Of a stretch of 64,000 nt of DNA, positions 1 to 12,421 are shown one piece after another. Every line of letters starts with the position of its first letter. The first letter of the stretch is position 1. Source of the stretch: Acanthosepion lycidas (Eukaryota; Mollusca; Cephalopoda; Sepiida; Sepiidae); the NCBI GenBank assembly GCA_963932145.1, contig CAWVQA010000073.1:62001-126000 (forward strand). The letters are read 5' to 3'. The position numbers and the translations under genes were made by a program. The notes below the pieces were generated by a model. The model worked only from the letters and a program-made list of their open reading frames with translations. It ran no database searches and was not told the DNA's origin.

Positions 1-830
1 GAAAAACAATGAAATTATTGAAAATCGATATGAAATCAATCAAAACTTATTGATTTTAACTAGTTTCAGAAGTTTTGACAAAGTTATCTTTAATATTTTA
101 TGTTTTACACAACTTTTAATTACATAGCGATTTACATGCAAAATCTAGCTTCTTTCACTACTTTTTAACGCTAGTTTGTAAATATCAATAACTGTTTGAA
201 AACATTAGAAAAACAATGAAATTATTGAAAATCGATGTGAAATCAATCAAAACTTATTGATTTTAACTAGTTTCAGAAGTTTTCACAAAGTTTTATTTAA
301 GATTTTATGTTTTACACAACTTTTAATTACATAGCGATTTACTTGCAAAATCTAGCTGTTTTGACTACTTTTTAACGCTAGTTTGTAAATATCAATAACT
401 GTTTGAAAACATTAGAAAAACAATGAAATTATTGAAAATCGATATGAAATCAATCAAAACTTATTGATTTTAACTAGTTTCAGAAGTTTTGACTAAGTTA
501 TATTTAAGATTTTATGTTTTACACAACTTTTAATTACATAGCGATTTACATGCAAAATCTAGCTTTTTTCACTACTTTTTCAACGCTAGATTGTAAATAT
601 CAATAACTCTTTGAAAACATTAGAAAAACAATGAAATTATTGAAAATCGATATGAAATCAATCAAAACTTATTGATTTTAACTAGTTTCAGAAGTTTTGA
701 CAAAGTTATATTTAAGATTTTATGTTTTACACAACTTTTAATTACATAGCGATTTACATGCAAAATCTAGCTTTTTTCACTACTTTTTCAACGCTAGTTT
801 GTAAATATCAATAACTGTTTGAAAACATTA
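1..830. repeat. Left edge, 4 monomers (HOR remnant)
   Basis: Monomers start at 1, 208, 415 and 623. The first has the rare GTTATCTTTAATATT marker, the second GATGTG with GCTGTTTTGACT, the third GACTAAG with GCTAGATT and CTCTTTG. The first three match the block starting 9,113 (monomers 9,113, 9,320, 9,527), including the TATCTTTAATATT marker seen nowhere else. This is therefore the end of a unit whose left part lies outside the window. The third monomer differs from its partner at 9,527 in its tail (TTCAAC/GCTAGATT here, TTAAC/GCTAATTT there). Confidence 0.85.
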
Positions 831-3314
831 GAAAAACAATGAAATTATTGAAAATCGATGTGAAATCAATCAAAACTTATTGATTTTAACTAGTTTCAGA
901 AGTTTTCACAAAGTTTTATTTAAGATTTTATGTTTTACACAACTTTTAATTACATAGCGATTTACATGCAAAATCTAGCTTTTTTCACTACTTTTTAACG
1001 CTAGTTTGTAAATATCAATAACTGTTTGAAAACATTAGAAAAACAATGAAATTATTGAAAATCGATGTGAAATCAATCAAAACTTATTGATTTTAACTAG
1101 TTTCAGAAGTTTTCACAAAGTTTTATTTAAGATTTTATGTTTTACACAACTTTTAATTACATAGCGATTTACATGCAAAATCTAGCTGTTTTGACTACTT
1201 TTTAACGCTAGATTGTAAATATCAATAACTGTTTGAAAACATTAGAAAAACAATGAAATTATTGAAAATCGATATGAAATCAATCAAAACTTATTGATTT
1301 TAACTAGTTTCAGAAGTTTTCACAAAGTTTTATTTAAGATTTTATGTTTTACACAACTTTTAATTACATAGCGATTTACATGCAAAATCTAGCTTTTTTC
1401 ACTACTTTTTAACGCTAGTTTGTAAATATCAATAACTCTTTGAAAACATTAGAAAAACAATGAAATTATTGAAAATCGATATGAAATCAATCAAAACTTA
1501 TTGATTTTAACTAGTTTCAGAAGTTTTCACAAAGTTTTATTTAAGATTTTATGTTTTACACAACTTTTAATTACATAGCGATTTACATGCAAAATCTAGC
1601 TTTTTTCACTACTTTTTAACGCTAGTTTGTAAATATCAATAACTGTTTGAAAACATTAGAAAAACAATGAAATTATTGAAAAACGATGTGAAATCAATCA
1701 AAACTTATTGATTTTAACTAGTTTCAGAAGTTTTCACAAAGTTTTATTTAAGATTTTATGTTTTACACAACTTTTAATTACATAGCGATTTACATGCAAA
1801 ATCTAGCCTTTTTCACTACTTTTTAACGCTAGTTTGTAAATATCAATAACTCTTTGAAAACATTAGAAAAACAATGAAATTATTGAAAATCGATGTGAAA
1901 TCAATCAAAACTTATTGATTTTAACTAGTTTCAGAAGTTTTCACAAAGTTTTATTTAAGATTTTATGTTTTACACAACTTTTAATTACATAGCGATTTAC
2001 ATGCAAAATCTAGCTTTTTTCACTACTTTTTAACGCTAGTTTGTAAATATCAATAACTGTTTGAAAACATTAGAAAAACAATGAAATTATTGAAAATTGA
2101 TGTGAAATCAATCAAAACTTATTGATTTTAACTAGTTTCAGAAGTTTTCACAAAGTTTTATTTAAGATTTTATGTTTTACACAACTTTTAATTACATAGC
2201 GATTTACATGCAAAATCTAGCTTTTTTCACTACTTTTTAACGCTAGTTTGTAAATATCAATAACTATTTGAAAACATTAGAAAAACAATGAAATTATTGA
2301 AAATCGATGTGAAATCAATCAAAACATTGATTTTAACTAGTTTCAGAAGTTTTCACAAAGTTTTATTTAAGATTTTATGTTTTACACAACTTTTAATTAC
2401 ATAGAGATTTACATGCAAAATCTAGCTTTTTTCACTACTTTTTAACGCTAGTTTGTAAATATCAATAACTGTTTGAAAACATTAGAAAAGCAATGAAATT
2501 ATTGAAAATCGATGTGAAATCAATCAAAACTTATTGATTTTAACTAGTTTCAGAAGTTTTCACAAAGTTTTATTTAAGATTTTATGTTTTACACAACTTT
2601 TAATTACATAGCGATTTACATGCAAAATCTAGCTGATTTGACTACTTTTTAACGCTAGTTTGTAAATATCAATAACTGTTTGAAAACATTAGAAAAACAA
2701 TGAAATTATTGAAAATCGATGTGAAATCAATCAAAACTTATTGATTTTAACTAGTTTCAGAAGTTTTCACAAAGTTTTATTTAAGATTTTATGTTTTACA
2801 CAACTTTTAATTACATAGCGATTTACATGCAAAATCTAGCTTTTTTCACTACTTTTTAACGCTAATTTGTAAATATAAATAACTGTTTGAAAACATTAGA
2901 AAAACAATGAAATTATTGAAAATCGATGTGAAATCAATCAAAACTTATTGATTTTAACTAGTTTCAGAAGTTTTCACAAAGTTTTATTTAAGATTTTATG
3001 TTTTACACAACTTTTAATTACATAGCGATTTACATGCAAAATCTAGCTTTTTTCACTACTTTTTCAACGCTAGTTTGTAAATATCAATAACTGTTTGAAA
3101 ACATTAGAAAAACAATGAAATTATTGAAAATCGATATGAAATCAATCAAAACTTATTGATTTTAACTAGTTTCAGAAGTTTTGACAAAGTTATATTTAAG
3201 ATTTTATGTTTTACACAACTTTTAATTACATAGCGATTTACATGCAAAATCTAGCTTTTTTCACTACTTTTTCAACGCTAGTTTGTAAATATCAATAACT
3301 GTTTGAAAACATTA
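831..3314. repeat. 12-monomer HOR, copy 1 (2,484 bp)
   Basis: Monomer starts: 831, 1038, 1245, 1452, 1659, 1866, 2073, 2280, 2485, 2692, 2899, 3107. Diagnostic units in order: GCTGTTTTGACT (1038); AAACGATG with AGCCTTTTTC (1659); AATTGATG with AACTATTTG (2073); AAAACATTG plus ATAGAGATTT (2280, 205 bp); GAAAAGCAATG with GCTGATTTGACT (2485); GCTAATTTG with AAATATAAATAAC (2692); TTCAAC tail (2899); type A (3107). The same run restarts at 3,315, and most of it recurs at 50,786. Identity to copy 2 looks near complete where both exist; the GCTAGATT at the end of the 1038 monomer is not shared with 3,522. Confidence 0.9.
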
Positions 3315-5176
3315 GAAAAACAATGAAATTATTGAAAATCGATGTGAAATCAATCAAAACTTATTGATTTTAACTAGTTTCAGAAGTTTTCACAAAGTTT
3401 TATTTAAGATTTTATGTTTTACACAACTTTTAATTACATAGCGATTTACATGCAAAATCTAGCTTTTTTCACTACTTTTTAACGCTAGTTTGTAAATATC
3501 AATAACTGTTTGAAAACATTAGAAAAACAATGAAATTATTGAAAATCGATGTGAAATCAATCAAAACTTATTGATTTTAACTAGTTTCAGAAGTTTTCAC
3601 AAAGTTTTATTTAAGATTTTATGTTTTACACAACTTTTAATTACATAGCGATTTACATGCAAAATCTAGCTGTTTTGACTACTTTTTAACGCTAGTTTGT
3701 AAATATCAATAACTGTTTGAAAACATTAGAAAAACAATGAAATTATTGAAAATCGATATGAAATCAATCAAAACTTATTGATTTTAACTAGTTTCAGAAG
3801 TTTTCACAAAGTTTTATTTAAGATTTTATGTTTTACACAACTTTTAATTACATAGCGATTTACATGCAAAATCTAGCTTTTTTCACTACTTTTTAACGCT
3901 AGTTTGTAAATATCAATAACTCTTTGAAAACATTAGAAAAACAATGAAATTATTGAAAATCGATATGAAATCAATCAAAACTTATTGATTTTAACTAGTT
4001 TCAGAAGTTTTCACAAAGTTTTATTTAAGATTTTATGTTTTACACAACTTTTAATTACATAGCGATTTACATGCAAAATCTAGCTTTTTTCACTACTTTT
4101 TAACGCTAGTTTGTAAATATCAATAACTGTTTGAAAACATTAGAAAAACAATGAAATTATTGAAAAACGATGTGAAATCATTCAAAACTTATTGATTTTA
4201 ACTAGTTTCAGAAGTTTTCACAAAGTTTTATTTAAGATTTTATGTTTTACACAACTTTTAATTACATAGCGATTTACATGCAAAATCTAGCCTTTTTCAC
4301 TACTTTTTAACGCTAGTTTGTAAATATCAATAACTCTTTGAAAACATTAGAAAAACAATGAAATTATTGAAAATCGATGTGAAATCAATCAAAACTTATT
4401 GATTTTAACTAGTTTCAGAAGTTTTCACAAAGTTTTATTTAAGATTTTATGTTTTACACAACTTTTAATTACATAGCGATTTACATGCAAAATCTAGCTT
4501 TTTTCACTACTTTTTAACGCTAGTTTGTAAATATCAATAACTGTTTGAAAACATTAGAAAAACAATGAAATTATTGAAAATTGATGTGAAATCAATCAAA
4601 ACTTATTGATTTTAACTAGTTTCAGAAGTTTTCACAAAGTTTTATTTAAGATTTTATGTTTTACACAACTTTTAATTACATAGCGATTTACATGCAAAAT
4701 CTAGCTTTTTTCACTACTTTTTAACGCTAGTTTGTAAATATCAATAACTATTTGAAAACATTAGAAAAACAATGAAATTATTGAAAATCGATGTGAAATC
4801 AATCAAAACATTGATTTTAACTAGTTTCAGAAGTTTTCACAAAGTTTTATTTAAGATTTTATGTTTTACACAACTTTTAATTACATAGAGATTTACATGC
4901 AAAATCTAGCTTTTTTCACTACTTTTTAACGCTAGTTTGTAAATATCAATAACTGTTTGAAAACATTAGAAAAGCAATGAAATTATTGAAAATCGATGTG
5001 AAATCAATCAAAACTTATTGATTTTAACTAGTTTCAGAAGTTTTCACAAAGTTTTATTTAAGATTTTATGTTTTACACAACTTTTAATTACATAGCGATT
5101 TACATGCAAAATCTAGCTTTTTTCACTACTTTTTCAACGCTAGTTTGTAAATATCAATAACTGTTTGAAAACATTA
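3315..5176. repeat. 12-mer HOR, copy 2, shortened (9 monomers)
   Basis: Monomer starts: 3315, 3522, 3729, 3936, 4143, 4350, 4557, 4764, 4969. These match 831 through 2485 one for one, including the AAACGATG, AATTGATG/CTATTTG, AAAACATTG/AGAGATTT and GAAAAGC markers. The last unit is a hybrid: GAAAAGC front as in 2485 but TTTTTTCAC/TTCAAC tail as in 2899, so the GCTGATTT tail and the GCTAATTT monomer have been lost. The following monomer (5177) is type A, like 3107 but with a TTAAC tail. One private change, CATTCAAAAC instead of CAATCAAAAC, lies in the 4143 monomer. Confidence 0.9.
4969..5176. repeat. Hybrid monomer at a deletion junction
   Basis: The front half carries the GAAAAGCAATG marker of the 2485 class. 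The back half has GCTTTTTTCAC and the TTCAAC tail of the 2899 class, giving 208 bp. In copy 1 of the 12-mer two further monomer boundaries separate these features. The simplest reading is unequal exchange in register inside the monomer, between about position 80 and 150, removing two monomer lengths. Confidence 0.75.
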
Positions 5177-6833
5177 GAAAAACAATGAAATTATTGAAAA
5201 TCGATATGAAATCAATCAAAACTTATTGATTTTAACTAGTTTCAGAAGTTTTGACAAAGTTATATTTAAGATTTTATGTTTTACACAACTTTTAATTACA
5301 TAGCGATTTACATGCAAAATCTAGCTTTTTTCACTACTTTTTAACGCTAGTTTGTAAATATCAATAACTGTTTGAAAACATTAGAAAAACAATGAAATTA
5401 TTGAAAATCGATGTGTAAATCAATCAAAACATTGATTTTAACTAGTTTCAGAAGTTTTCACAAAGTTTTATTTAAGATTTTATGTTTTACACAACTTTTA
5501 ATTACATAGAGATTTACATGCAAAATCTAGCTTTTTTCACTACTTTTTAACGCTAGTTTGTAAATATCAATAACTGTTTGAAAACATTAGAAAAGCAATG
5601 AAATTATTGAAAATCGATGTGAAATCAATCAAAACTTATTGATTTTAACTAGTTTCAGAAGTTTTGACAAAGTTATATTTAAGATTTTATGTTTTACACA
5701 ACTTTTAATTACATAGCGATTTACATGCAAAATGTAGCTTTTTTCACTACTTTTTAACGCTAGTTTGTAAATATCAATAACTGTTTGAAAACATTAGAAA
5801 AACAATGAAATTATTGAAAATCGATGTGAAATCAATCAAAACTTATTGATTTTACCTAGTTTCAGAAGTTTTGACAAAGTTATATTTAAGATTTTATGTT
5901 TTACACAACTTTTAATTACATAGCGATTTACATGCAAAATCTAGCTGTTTTGACTACTTTTTAACGCTAGTTTGTAAATATCAATAACTGTTTGAAAACA
6001 TTAGAAAAACAATGAAATTATTGAAAATCGATGTGAAATCAATCAAAACTTATTGATTTTAACTAGTTTCAGAAGTTTTCACAAAGTTTTATCTAAGATT
6101 TTATGTTTTACACAACTTTTAATTACATAGCCATTTACATGCAAAATCTAGCTTTTTTCACTACTTTTTCAACGCTAGTTTGTAAATATCAATAACTGTT
6201 TGAAAACATTAGAAAAACAATGAAATTATTGAAAATCGATATGAAATCAATCAAAACTTATTGATTTTAACTAGTTTCAGAAGTTTTGACAAAGTTATAT
6301 TTAAGATTTTATGTTTTACACAACTTTTAATTACATAGCGATTTACATGCAAAATCTAGCTTTTTTCACTACTTTTTAACGCTAATTTGTAAATATAAAT
6401 AACTGTTTGAAAACATTAGAAAAACAATGAAATTATTGAAAATCGATGTGAAATCAATCAAAACTTATTGATTTTAACTAGTTTCAGAAGTTTTCACAAA
6501 GTTTTATTTAAGATTTTATGTTTTACACAACTTTTAATTACATAGCGATTTACATGCAAAATCTAGCTTTTTTCACTACTTTTTAACGCTAATTTGTAAA
6601 TATAAATAACTGTTTGAAAACATTAGAAAAACAATGAAATTATTGAAAATCGATGTGAAATCAATCAAAACTTATTGATTTTAACTAGTTTCAGAAGTTT
6701 TCACAAAGTTTTATTTAAGATTTTATGTTTTACACAACTTTTAATTACATAGCGATTTACATGCAAAATCTAGCTTTTTTCACTACTTTTTCAACGCTAG
6801 TTTGTAAATATCAATAACTGTTTGAAAACATTA
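5177..6833. repeat. 8-monomer unit of the left domain
   Basis: Monomer starts: 5177, 5384, 5590, 5797, 6004, 6212, 6419, 6626. Markers in order: type A; AAAACATTG plus AGAGATTT (also private GATGTGTAAATC); GAAAAGC with AAAATGTAGC; TTTTACCTAG with GCTGTTTTGACT; TATCTAAG with AGCCATTT and TTCAAC; two successive GCTAATTTG/AAATATAAATAAC monomers; type B with TTCAAC. The next unit (6,834) repeats this order but lacks the TACCTAG monomer and one GCTAATTT monomer. The first seven recur at 52,855-54,302 with a modified end. Confidence 0.85.
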
Positions 6834-8075
6834 GAAAAACAATGAAATTATTGAAAATCGATATGAAATCAATCAAAACTTATTGATTTTAACTAGTTTC
6901 AGAAGTTTTGACAAAGTTATATTTAAGATTTTATGTTTTACACAACTTTTAATTACATAGCGATTTACATGCAAAATCTAGCTTTTTTCACTACTTTTTA
7001 ACGCTAGTTTGTAAATATCAATAACTGTTTGAAAACATTAGAAAAACAATGAAATTATTGAAAATCGATGTGAAATCAATCAAAACATTGATTTTAACTA
7101 GTTTCAGAAGTTTTCACAAAGTTTTATTTAAGATTTTATGTTTTACACAACTTTTAATTACATAGAGATTTACATGCAAAATCTAGCTTTTTTCACTACT
7201 TTTTAACGCTAGTTTGTAAATATCAATAACTGTTTGAAAACATTAGAAAAGCAATGAAATTATTGAAAATCGATGTGAAATCAATCAAAACTTATTGATT
7301 TTAACTAGTTTCAGAAGTTTTGACAAAGTTATATTTAAGATTTTATGTTTTACACAACTTTTAATTACATAGCGATTTACATGCAAAATGTAGCTTTTTT
7401 CACTACTTTTTAACGCTAGTTTGTAAATATCAATAACTGTTTGAAAACATTAGAAAAACAATGAAATTATTGAAAATCGATGTGAAATCAATCAAAACTT
7501 ATTGATTTTAACTAGTTTCAGAAGTTTTCACAAAGTTTTATCTAAGATTTTATGTTTTACACAACTTTTAATTACATAGCCATTTACATGCAAAATCTAG
7601 CTTTTTTCACTACTTTTTCAACGCTAGTTTGTAAATATCAATAACTGTTTGAAAACATTAGAAAAACAATGAAATTATTGAAAATCGATATGAAATCAAT
7701 CAAAACTTATTGATTTTAACTAGTTTCAGAAGTTTTGACAAAGTTATATTTAAGATTTTATGTTTTACACAACTTTTAATTACATAGCGATTTACATGCA
7801 AAATCTAGCTTTTTTCACTACTTTTTAACGCTAATTTGTAAATATAAATAACTGTTTGAAAACATTAGAAAAACAATGAAATTATTGAAAATCGATGTGA
7901 AATCAATCAAAACTTATTGATTTTAACTAGTTTCAGAAGTTTTCACAAAGTTTTATTTAAGATTTTATGTTTTACACAACTTTTAATTACATAGCGATTT
8001 ACATGCAAAATCTAGCTTTTTTCACTACTTTTTCAACGCTAGTTTGTAAATATCAATAACTGTTTGAAAACATTA
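6834..8075. repeat. 6-monomer unit of the left domain
   Basis: Monomer starts: 6834, 7041, 7246, 7453, 7661, 7868. Order: type A; AAAACATTG/AGAGATTT; GAAAAGC/AATGTAGC; TATCTAAG/AGCCATTT/TTCAAC; GCTAATTTG with AAATATAAATAAC; type B with TTCAAC. This is the preceding 8-mer minus the TACCTAG/GCTGTTTT monomer and minus one of the paired GCTAATTT monomers. Confidence 0.85.
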
Positions 8076-9112
8076 GAAAAACAATGAAATTATTGAAAAT
8101 CGATATGAAATCAATCAAAACTTATTGATTTTAACTAGTTTCAGAAGTTTTGACAAAGTTATATTTAAGATTTTATGTTTTACACAACTTTTAATTACAT
8201 AGCGATTTACATGCAAAATCTAGCTTTTTTCACTACTTTTTAACGCTAGTTTGTAAATATCAATAACTGTTTGAAAACATTAGAAAAACAATGAAATTAT
8301 TGAAAATCGATGTGAAATCAATCAAAACTTATTGATTTTAACTAGTTTCAGAAGTTTTCACAAAGTTTTATCTAAGATTTTATGTTTTACACAACTTTTA
8401 ATTACATAGCCATTTACAGGCAAAATCTAGCTTTTTTCACTACTTTTTCAACGCTAGTTTGTAAATATCAATAACTGTTTGAAAACATTAGAAAAACAAT
8501 GAAATTATTGAAAATCGATATGAAATCAATCAAAACTTATTGATTTTAACTAGTTTCAGAAGTTTTGACAAAGTTATATTTAAGATTTTATGTTTTACAC
8601 AACTTTTAATTACATAGCGATTTACATGCAAAATCTAGCTTTTTTCACTACTTTTTAACGCTAATTTGTAAATATCAATAACTCTTTGAAAACATTAGAA
8701 AAACAATGAAATTATTGAAAATCGATGTGAAATCAATCAAAACTTATTGATTTTACCTAGTTTCAGAAGTTTTGACAAAGTTATATTTAAGATTTTATGT
8801 TTTACACAACTTTTAATTACATAGCGATTTACATGCAAAATCTAGCTTTTTTCACTACTTTTTAACGCTAATTTGTAAATATCAATAACTCTTTGAAAAC
8901 ATTAGAAAAACAATGAAATTATTGAAAATCGATGTGAAATCAATCAAAACTTATTGATTTTAACTAGTTTCAGAAGTATTCACAAAGTTTTATTTAAGAT
9001 TTTATGTTTTACACAACTTTTAATTACATAGCGATTTACATGCAAAATCTAGCTTTTTTCACTACTTTTTCAACGCTAGTTTGTAAATATCAATAACTGT
9101 TTGAAAACATTA
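8076..9112. repeat. 5-monomer unit of the left domain
   Basis: Monomer starts: 8076, 8283, 8491, 8698, 8905. Order: type A; TATCTAAG with AGCCATTTACAGGC and TTCAAC; GCTAATTTG with CTCTTTG; TTTTACCTAG with GCTAATTTG and CTCTTTG; GAAGTATTCAC with TTCAAC. The AGCCATTTACAGGC form (T to G) recurs far away at 23,412, 34,194, 39,383 and 56,169, linking this unit to the 21-mer and right-hand domains. Confidence 0.82.
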
Positions 9113-9941
9113 GAAAAACAATGAAATTATTGAAAATCGATATGAAATCAATCAAAACTTATTGATTTTAACTAGTTTCAGAAGTTTTGACAAAGTTATC
9201 TTTAATATTTTATGTTTTACACAACTTTTAATTACATAGCGATTTACATGCAAAATCTAGCTTTTTTCACTACTTTTTAACGCTAGTTTGTAAATATCAA
9301 TAACTGTTTGAAAACATTAGAAAAACAATGAAATTATTGAAAATCGATGTGAAATCAATCAAAACTTATTGATTTTAACTAGTTTCAGAAGTTTTCACAA
9401 AGTTTTATTTAAGATTTTATGTTTTACACAACTTTTAATTACATAGCGATTTACATGCAAAATCTAGCTGTTTTGACTACTTTTTAACGCTAGTTTGTAA
9501 ATATCAATAACTGTTTGAAAACATTAGAAAAACAATGAAATTATTGAAAATCGATATGAAATCAATCAAAACTTATTGATTTTAACTAGTTTCAGAAGTT
9601 TTGACTAAGTTATATTTAAGATTTTATGTTTTACACAACTTTTAATTACATAGCGATTTACATGCAAAATCTAGCTTTTTTCACTACTTTTTAACGCTAA
9701 TTTGTAAATATCAATAACTCTTTGAAAACATTAGAAAAACAATGAAATTATTGAAAATCGATGTGAAATCAATCAAAACTTATTGATTTTAACTAGTTTC
9801 AGAAGTATTCACAAAGTTTTATTTAAGATTTTATGTTTTACACAACTTTTAATTACATAGCGATTTACATGCAAAATCTAGCTTTTTTCACTACTTTTTC
9901 AACGCTAGTTTGTAAATATCAATAACTGTTTGAAAACATTA
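9113..9941. repeat. 4-monomer unit of the left domain
   Basis: Monomer starts: 9113, 9320, 9527, 9734. The first carries TATCTTTAATATT, shared only with the monomer at 1. The second is type B with GCTGTTTTGACT. The third has a GACTAAG front and a GCTAATTTG/CTCTTTG tail, a hybrid between the 415 class and the 8491 class. The fourth has GAAGTATTCAC as at 8905. Overall it combines the 1-622 order with the 8,491-9,112 order. Confidence 0.82.
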
Positions 9942-10771
9942 GAAAAACAATGAAATTATTGAAAATCGATATGAAATCAATCAAAACTTATTGATTTTAA
10001 CTACTTTCAGAAGTTTTGTCAAAGTTATATTTAAGATTTTATGTTTTACACAACTTTTAATTACATAGCGATTTACATGCAAAATCTAGCTTTTTTCACT
10101 ACTTTTTAACGCTAGTTTGTAAATATCAATAACTGTTTGAAAACATTAGAAAAACAATGAAATTATTGAAAATCGATGTGAAATCAATCAAAACTTATTG
10201 ATTTTAACTAGTTTCAGAAGTTTTCACAAAGTTTTATTTAAGATTTTATGTTTTACACAACTTTTAATTACATAGCCATTTACATGCAAAATCAAGCTTT
10301 TTTCACTACTTTTTCAACGCTAGTTTGTAAATATCAATAACTGTTTGAAAACATTAGAAAAAACAATGAAATTATTGAAAATCGATATGAAATCAATCAA
10401 AACTTATTGATTTTAACTAGTTTCAGAAGTTTTGACAAAGTTATATTTAAGATTTTATGTTTTACACAACTTTTAATTACATAGCGATTTACATGCAAAA
10501 TCAAGCTTTTTTCACTACTTTTTAACGCTAATTTGTAAATATCAATAACTCTTTGAAAACATTAGAAAAACAATGAAATTATTGAAAATCGATGTGAAAT
10601 CAATCAAAACTTATTGATTTTAACTAGTTTCAGAAGTTTTCACAAAGTTTTATTTAAGATTTTATGTTTTACACAACTTTTAATTACATAGCGATTTACA
10701 TGCAAAATCTAGCTTTTTTCACTACTTTTTAACGCTAGTTTGTAAATATCAATAACTGTTTGAAAACATTA

Positions 10772-10978
10772 GAAAAACAATGAAATTATTGAAAATCGAT
10801 GTGAAATCAATCAAAACTTATTGATTTTAACTAGTTTCAGAAGTTTTCACAAAGTTTTATTTAAGATTTTATGTTTTACACAACTTTTAATTACATAGCG
10901 ATTTACATGCAAAATCTAGCTTTTTTCACTACTTTTTAACGCTAGTTTGTAAATATCAATAACTGTTTGAAAACATTA
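10772..10978 (+). repeat. Representative type B monomer (207 bp)
   Basis: A typical B monomer. Relative to type A it carries G at position 30 (GATGTG), C at 77 (TTTTCACAAAG), and TTTTATTT instead of TTATATTT around 84-91. The rest is the same. B monomers carry one of three tails: TTTTTTCAC...TTAAC (207 bp, as here), TTTTTTCAC...TTCAAC (208 bp), or GCTGTTTTGACT...TTAAC (207 bp). The linkage between positions 30, 77 and 84-91 is strong. Monomers with GATATG but CACAAAG, or GATGTG but GACAAAG, are found at fixed places in the HORs and look like A/B recombinants. Confidence 0.93.
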
Positions 10979-11392
10979 GAAAAACAATGAAATTATTGAA
11001 AATCGATGTGAAATCAATCAAAACTTATTGATTTTAACTAGTTTCAGAAGTTTTCACAAAGTTTTATTTAAGATTTTATGTTTTACACAACTTTTAATTA
11101 CATAGCGATTTACATGCAAAATCTAGCTGTTTTGACTACTTTTTAACGCTAGTTTGTAAATATCAATAACTGTTTGAAAACATTAGAAAAACAATGAAAT
11201 TATTGAAGATCGATATGAAATCAATCAAAACTTATTGATTTTAACTAGTTTCAGAAGTTTTGACAAAGTTATATTTAAGATTTTATGTTTTACACAACTT
11301 TTAATTACATAGCGATTTACATGCAAAATCTAGCTTTTTTCACTACTTTTTAACGCTAGTTTGTAAATATCAATAACTCTTTGAAAACATTA

Positions 11393-11592
11393 GAAAAACA
11401 ATGAAATTATTGAAAATCGATATGAAATCAATCAAAACTTTTAACTAGTTTCAGAAGTTTTCACAAAGTTTTATTTAAGATTTTATGTTTTACACAACTT
11501 TTAATTACATAGCGATTTACATGCAAAATCTAGCTTTTTTCACTACTTTTTAACGCTAGTTTGTAAATATAAATAACTGTTTGAAAACATTA
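11393..11592. repeat. Short monomer with internal 7 bp deletion
   Basis: This unit is 200 bp. CAAAACTTTTAAC replaces the usual CAAAACTTATTGATTTTAAC, which removes most of the right arm of the 33-56 dyad. The equivalent monomer in the next 12-mer (13,872) is full length, so the deletion postdates or escaped the duplication. The tail is AAATATAAATAAC, as usual before an anchor monomer. Confidence 0.9.
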
Positions 11593-12006
11593 GAAAAACA
11601 ATGAAATTATTGAAAAACGATGTGAAATCAATCAAAACTTATTGATTTTAACTAGTTTCAGAAGTTTTCACAAAGTTTTATTTAAGATTTTATGTTTTAC
11701 ACAACTTTTAATTACATAGCGATTTACATGCAAAATCAAGCTTTTTTCACAACTTTTTAACGCTATTTTGTAAATATTAATAACTGTCTGAAAACATTAG
11801 AAAAACAATGAAATTATTGAAAATCGATAATGAATCAATCAAAACTTATTGATTTTAACTAGTTTCAGAAGTTTTCACAAAGTTTTATTTAAGATTTTAT
11901 GTTTTACACAACTTTTAATTACATAGCGATTTACATGCAAAATCTAGCTTTTTTCACTACTTTTTAACGCTAGTTTGTAAATATAAATAACTGTTTGAAA
12001 ACATTA
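11593..12006. repeat. Anchor monomer pair (first of nine intact pairs)
   Basis: The first monomer is the most diverged class in the window: AAACGATG, AATCAAGC, CACAACTTTTTAAC, GCTATTTTG, AAATATTAATAACTG and GTCTG. It is followed in all nine intact cases by a GATAATG monomer with an AAATATAAATAAC tail. Pairs start at 11593, 14079, 19057, 24034, 27973, 30461, 34818, 40005 and 44152. Its preceding monomer nearly always ends in AAATATAAATAAC too. Because it is so distinct it serves as a fixed register mark for the HORs. The AAACGATG front alone, without the rest, occurs in the left-domain class (1659, 4143, 51407) and the hybrid at 29424. Confidence 0.9.
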
Positions 12007-12421
12007 GAAAAACAATGAAATTATTGAAAATCGATGTGAAATCAATCAAAACTTATTGATTTTAACTAGTTTCAGAAGTTTTCACAAAGTTTTATTTAAG
12101 ATTTTATGTTTTACACAACTTTTAATTACATAGCGATTTACATGCAAAATCTAGCTTTTTTCACTACTTTTTCAACGCTAGTTTGTAAATATCAATAACT
12201 GTTTGAAAACATTAGAAAAACAATGAAATTATTGAAAATCGATATGAAATCAATCAAAACTTATTGATTTTAACTAGTTTCAGAAGTTTTCACAAAGTTA
12301 TATTTAAGATTTAATGTTTTACACAACTTTTAATTACATAGCGATTTACATGCAAAATCTAGCTTTTTTCACTACTTTTTAACGCTAGTTTGTAAATATC
12401 AATAACTGTTTGAAAACATTA

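Larger units (their letters stand above)
9942..12421. repeat. Second 12-monomer HOR, copy 1 (2,480 bp)
   Basis: Monomer starts: 9942, 10149, 10357, 10565, 10772, 10979, 11186, 11393, 11593, 11800, 12007, 12215. Markers: CTACTTTC with TTTTGTCAAAG (9942); AGCCATTT with AATCAAGC (10149); GCTAATTTG/CTCTTTG (10357, also AATCAAGC); GCTGTTTTGACT (10979); TTGAAGATCG (11186); a 7 bp deletion giving a 200 bp unit (11393); the AAACGATG/CTGTCTG anchor (11593); GATAATG (11800); TTCAAC (12007); GATTTAATG (12215). The order repeats from 12,422. This is unlike the 12-mer at 831 apart from general monomer type. Confidence 0.9.

Noticed and set aside
10357-10564. Six-A run at 10,358-10,363 as part of an error cluster
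   Set aside because: It is an isolated single change with no neighbours, so it says little on its own, unlike the 34.5-36.5 kb group.
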